Assembly (NCBI GenBank): GCA_030017815.1
Contig: JASEGX010000133.1
Span: 1 to 6,774 of the forward strand
Length of the DNA: 6,774 bases
Origin: Thermodesulfobacteriota bacterium
GTDB taxonomy: Bacteria; Desulfobacterota; QYQD01
Direction: 5' to 3'
Shown here: in pieces, positions 5,905 through 6,774 of the stretch
How positions within the stretch are numbered: the stretch's first letter is position 1
Layout: every line of letters begins with the position of its first letter
The notes under the pieces: generated by a model
Told to the model about the DNA's origin: nothing
The model's database searches: none
Seen by the model: the letters and a program-made list of their open reading frames with translations, nothing else
Program-made: the position numbers and the translations under genes

Positions 5905-6738
5905 GTGTCCATTATAACAATTTTCGCAAATTCTTACAGTAAAGGCGAGGAACTAGCTGAAAAAGTTGGCAAAAAAATGGGATACGAATATGTGAATAAA
6001 CATGTCCTCTTGTCAGCTGCCACCAAGGAGTTCGGTATGCCCGAATCAAAGCTGACCCGGGCCATTAAAGATACCCCGTCGATCCTTGATATGTTCTCCA
6101 ACGGAACGCAACGGTCCATTGCTTATATGGAAGCTGTACTTGCAGAATATATGTTGAAAGATGATATAGTCTATCATGGCCGGGTCGGGCATCCGATTGT
6201 TCAGGGAATATCTCATGTGCTTAAGGTCCAGATTATTGCTAAACTGGAAGACAGGATCGGACTAAAAACAAAGCAGGAGCACATGTCTCCGGAAAAAACA
6301 CGCAAAATCATTCTCGCGGAGGACGCACAACGGAAAAAATGGGCTAAGGCCATCTATGACATAGACATCACGGACCCGGGCCTATACGATCTTGTGATAA
6401 ACGTCGGGCGACTCGAGGCCGAGGATGCTGAAGATGCCGTAGAAACCATTATAAGCACCGTTAAGCACAAAAAATTTCAGCCAATGACATATTCCTTAAA
6501 CTGTATGAAGGATGTTGCTCTCTCCTGTCATTTAAAAGCAGTCTTGATCAATACTGACTCCACAATACAACTAAAATCCCATAAAGGAACCGTTTTCGTA
6601 TATACCAGGGCCCTTAAGAGAAAAAAACAGAGACAGGTCTTAGACTTCAAAGAGCGAATAATGGCAATAGATGGGGTTGAGCACGTAGAGGTGTATACAG
6701 AAAAAGATCTGTTTTTAACTATGGCTCGTGGCCAATAG
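5905..6738 (+). CDS. cytidylate-kinase-like protein with degenerate P-loop and BON-like C-terminus
   Basis: The 277-residue product starts at GTG. Residues 1-185 follow the cytidylate-kinase-like family: IITIFANSYSKGEELAEKVG (3-22) at the P-loop position, MGYEYVNKHVL, IVYHGRVGHPI (88-98), VQIIAKLEDRI, and DPGLYDLVINVGRL (157-170). The usual glycine-rich loop (GSGG type) reads YSKG here, so nucleotide binding may be weak, altered or lost. Residues about 201-265 have a BON-like pattern: LKAVL, then KGTVFVY, then IDGVEHVEVY. Such modules bind lipids or small ligands, or mediate protein contacts. No signal peptide or membrane span is visible, so it is probably cytosolic. It is the third gene of the permease operon. 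It is unlikely to be the housekeeping CMP kinase, given the P-loop, the fusion and the setting; a regulatory partner of the transporter is an inference. Confidence 0.82.
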   Translation: MSIITIFANSYSKGEELAEKVGKKMGYEYVNKHVLLSAATKEFGMPESKLTRAIKDTPSILDMFSNGTQRSIAYMEAVLAEYMLKDDIVYHGRVGHPIVQGISHVLKVQIIAKLEDRIGLKTKQEHMSPEKTRKIILAEDAQRKKWAKAIYDIDITDPGLYDLVINVGRLEAEDAEDAVETIISTVKHKKFQPMTYSLNCMKDVALSCHLKAVLINTDSTIQLKSHKGTVFVYTRALKRKKQRQVLDFKERIMAIDGVEHVEVYTEKDLFLTMARGQ

Positions 6739-6749
6739 AATCCGGGGCT

Positions 6750-6774
6750 ATGATTAATTATGCTACAAAATTGT
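6750..6774 (+). CDS. possible start of a further gene (cut by window edge)
   Basis: An ATG at 6750 follows GGGG at 6743-6746 and is open for the 8 codons left in the window (MINYATKL). It begins 12 nt after the preceding stop, the spacing of a next operon gene. Too short to identify; it may be chance. Confidence 0.2.

Overview
The window looks like part of a Gram-negative, anaerobic, Deltaproteobacteria-like (Desulfobacterota) chromosome. This rests on recognising the family mix: a PEP-synthase-like dikinase with a long helical N-terminus, a stand-alone receiver, a UspA-like protein, an SLC13 permease with inserted TrkA-C domains and a cytidylate-kinase-like protein. The sigma-54 promoter architecture fits this. 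No marker gene fixes the taxon.

Layout. Bases 1-2449 (minus strand) hold a PEP/pyruvate-dikinase-like protein whose 3' end lies beyond the left edge. Bases 2450-2810 are a regulatory region. Bases 2811-3239 (plus) encode a single-domain response regulator. Bases 3240-3591 are a second regulatory region. Bases 3592-6738 (plus) are a tight three-gene operon: UspA-like protein, SLC13/TrkA-C permease, and cytidylate-kinase-like protein with a BON-like tail. The last 36 bases may contain the start of another gene.

The main discovery is in the two intergenic regions. They carry near mirror-image copies of one regulatory module, about 97 bp long with 49 bp identical (2495-2543 and 3452-3500, inverted). 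Each copy, read outward, has a TGTTTCA-N3-TGAAACA dyad, an AT-rich stretch with an IHF-like site, and a sigma-54-like -24/-12 element (TGGCATGTTTCTTGAT). The perfect identity stops exactly at the -12 element. One copy points left into the dikinase gene and the other points right into the permease operon. The dyad centres lie about 100 bp upstream of the predicted starts, as expected for an enhancer-binding activator. The two outward operons therefore appear to form one co-induced regulon.

The receiver gene between them has its own good sigma-70-type promoter (TTGACG-N17-TATTAT). It has no DNA-binding domain, so it is probably not the activator itself. The likely activator, an NtrC-type protein, is not encoded here. 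The physiological job is unknown. The parts suggest a starvation or stress module coupling phosphoryl transfer, anion transport and signalling, but that is inference.
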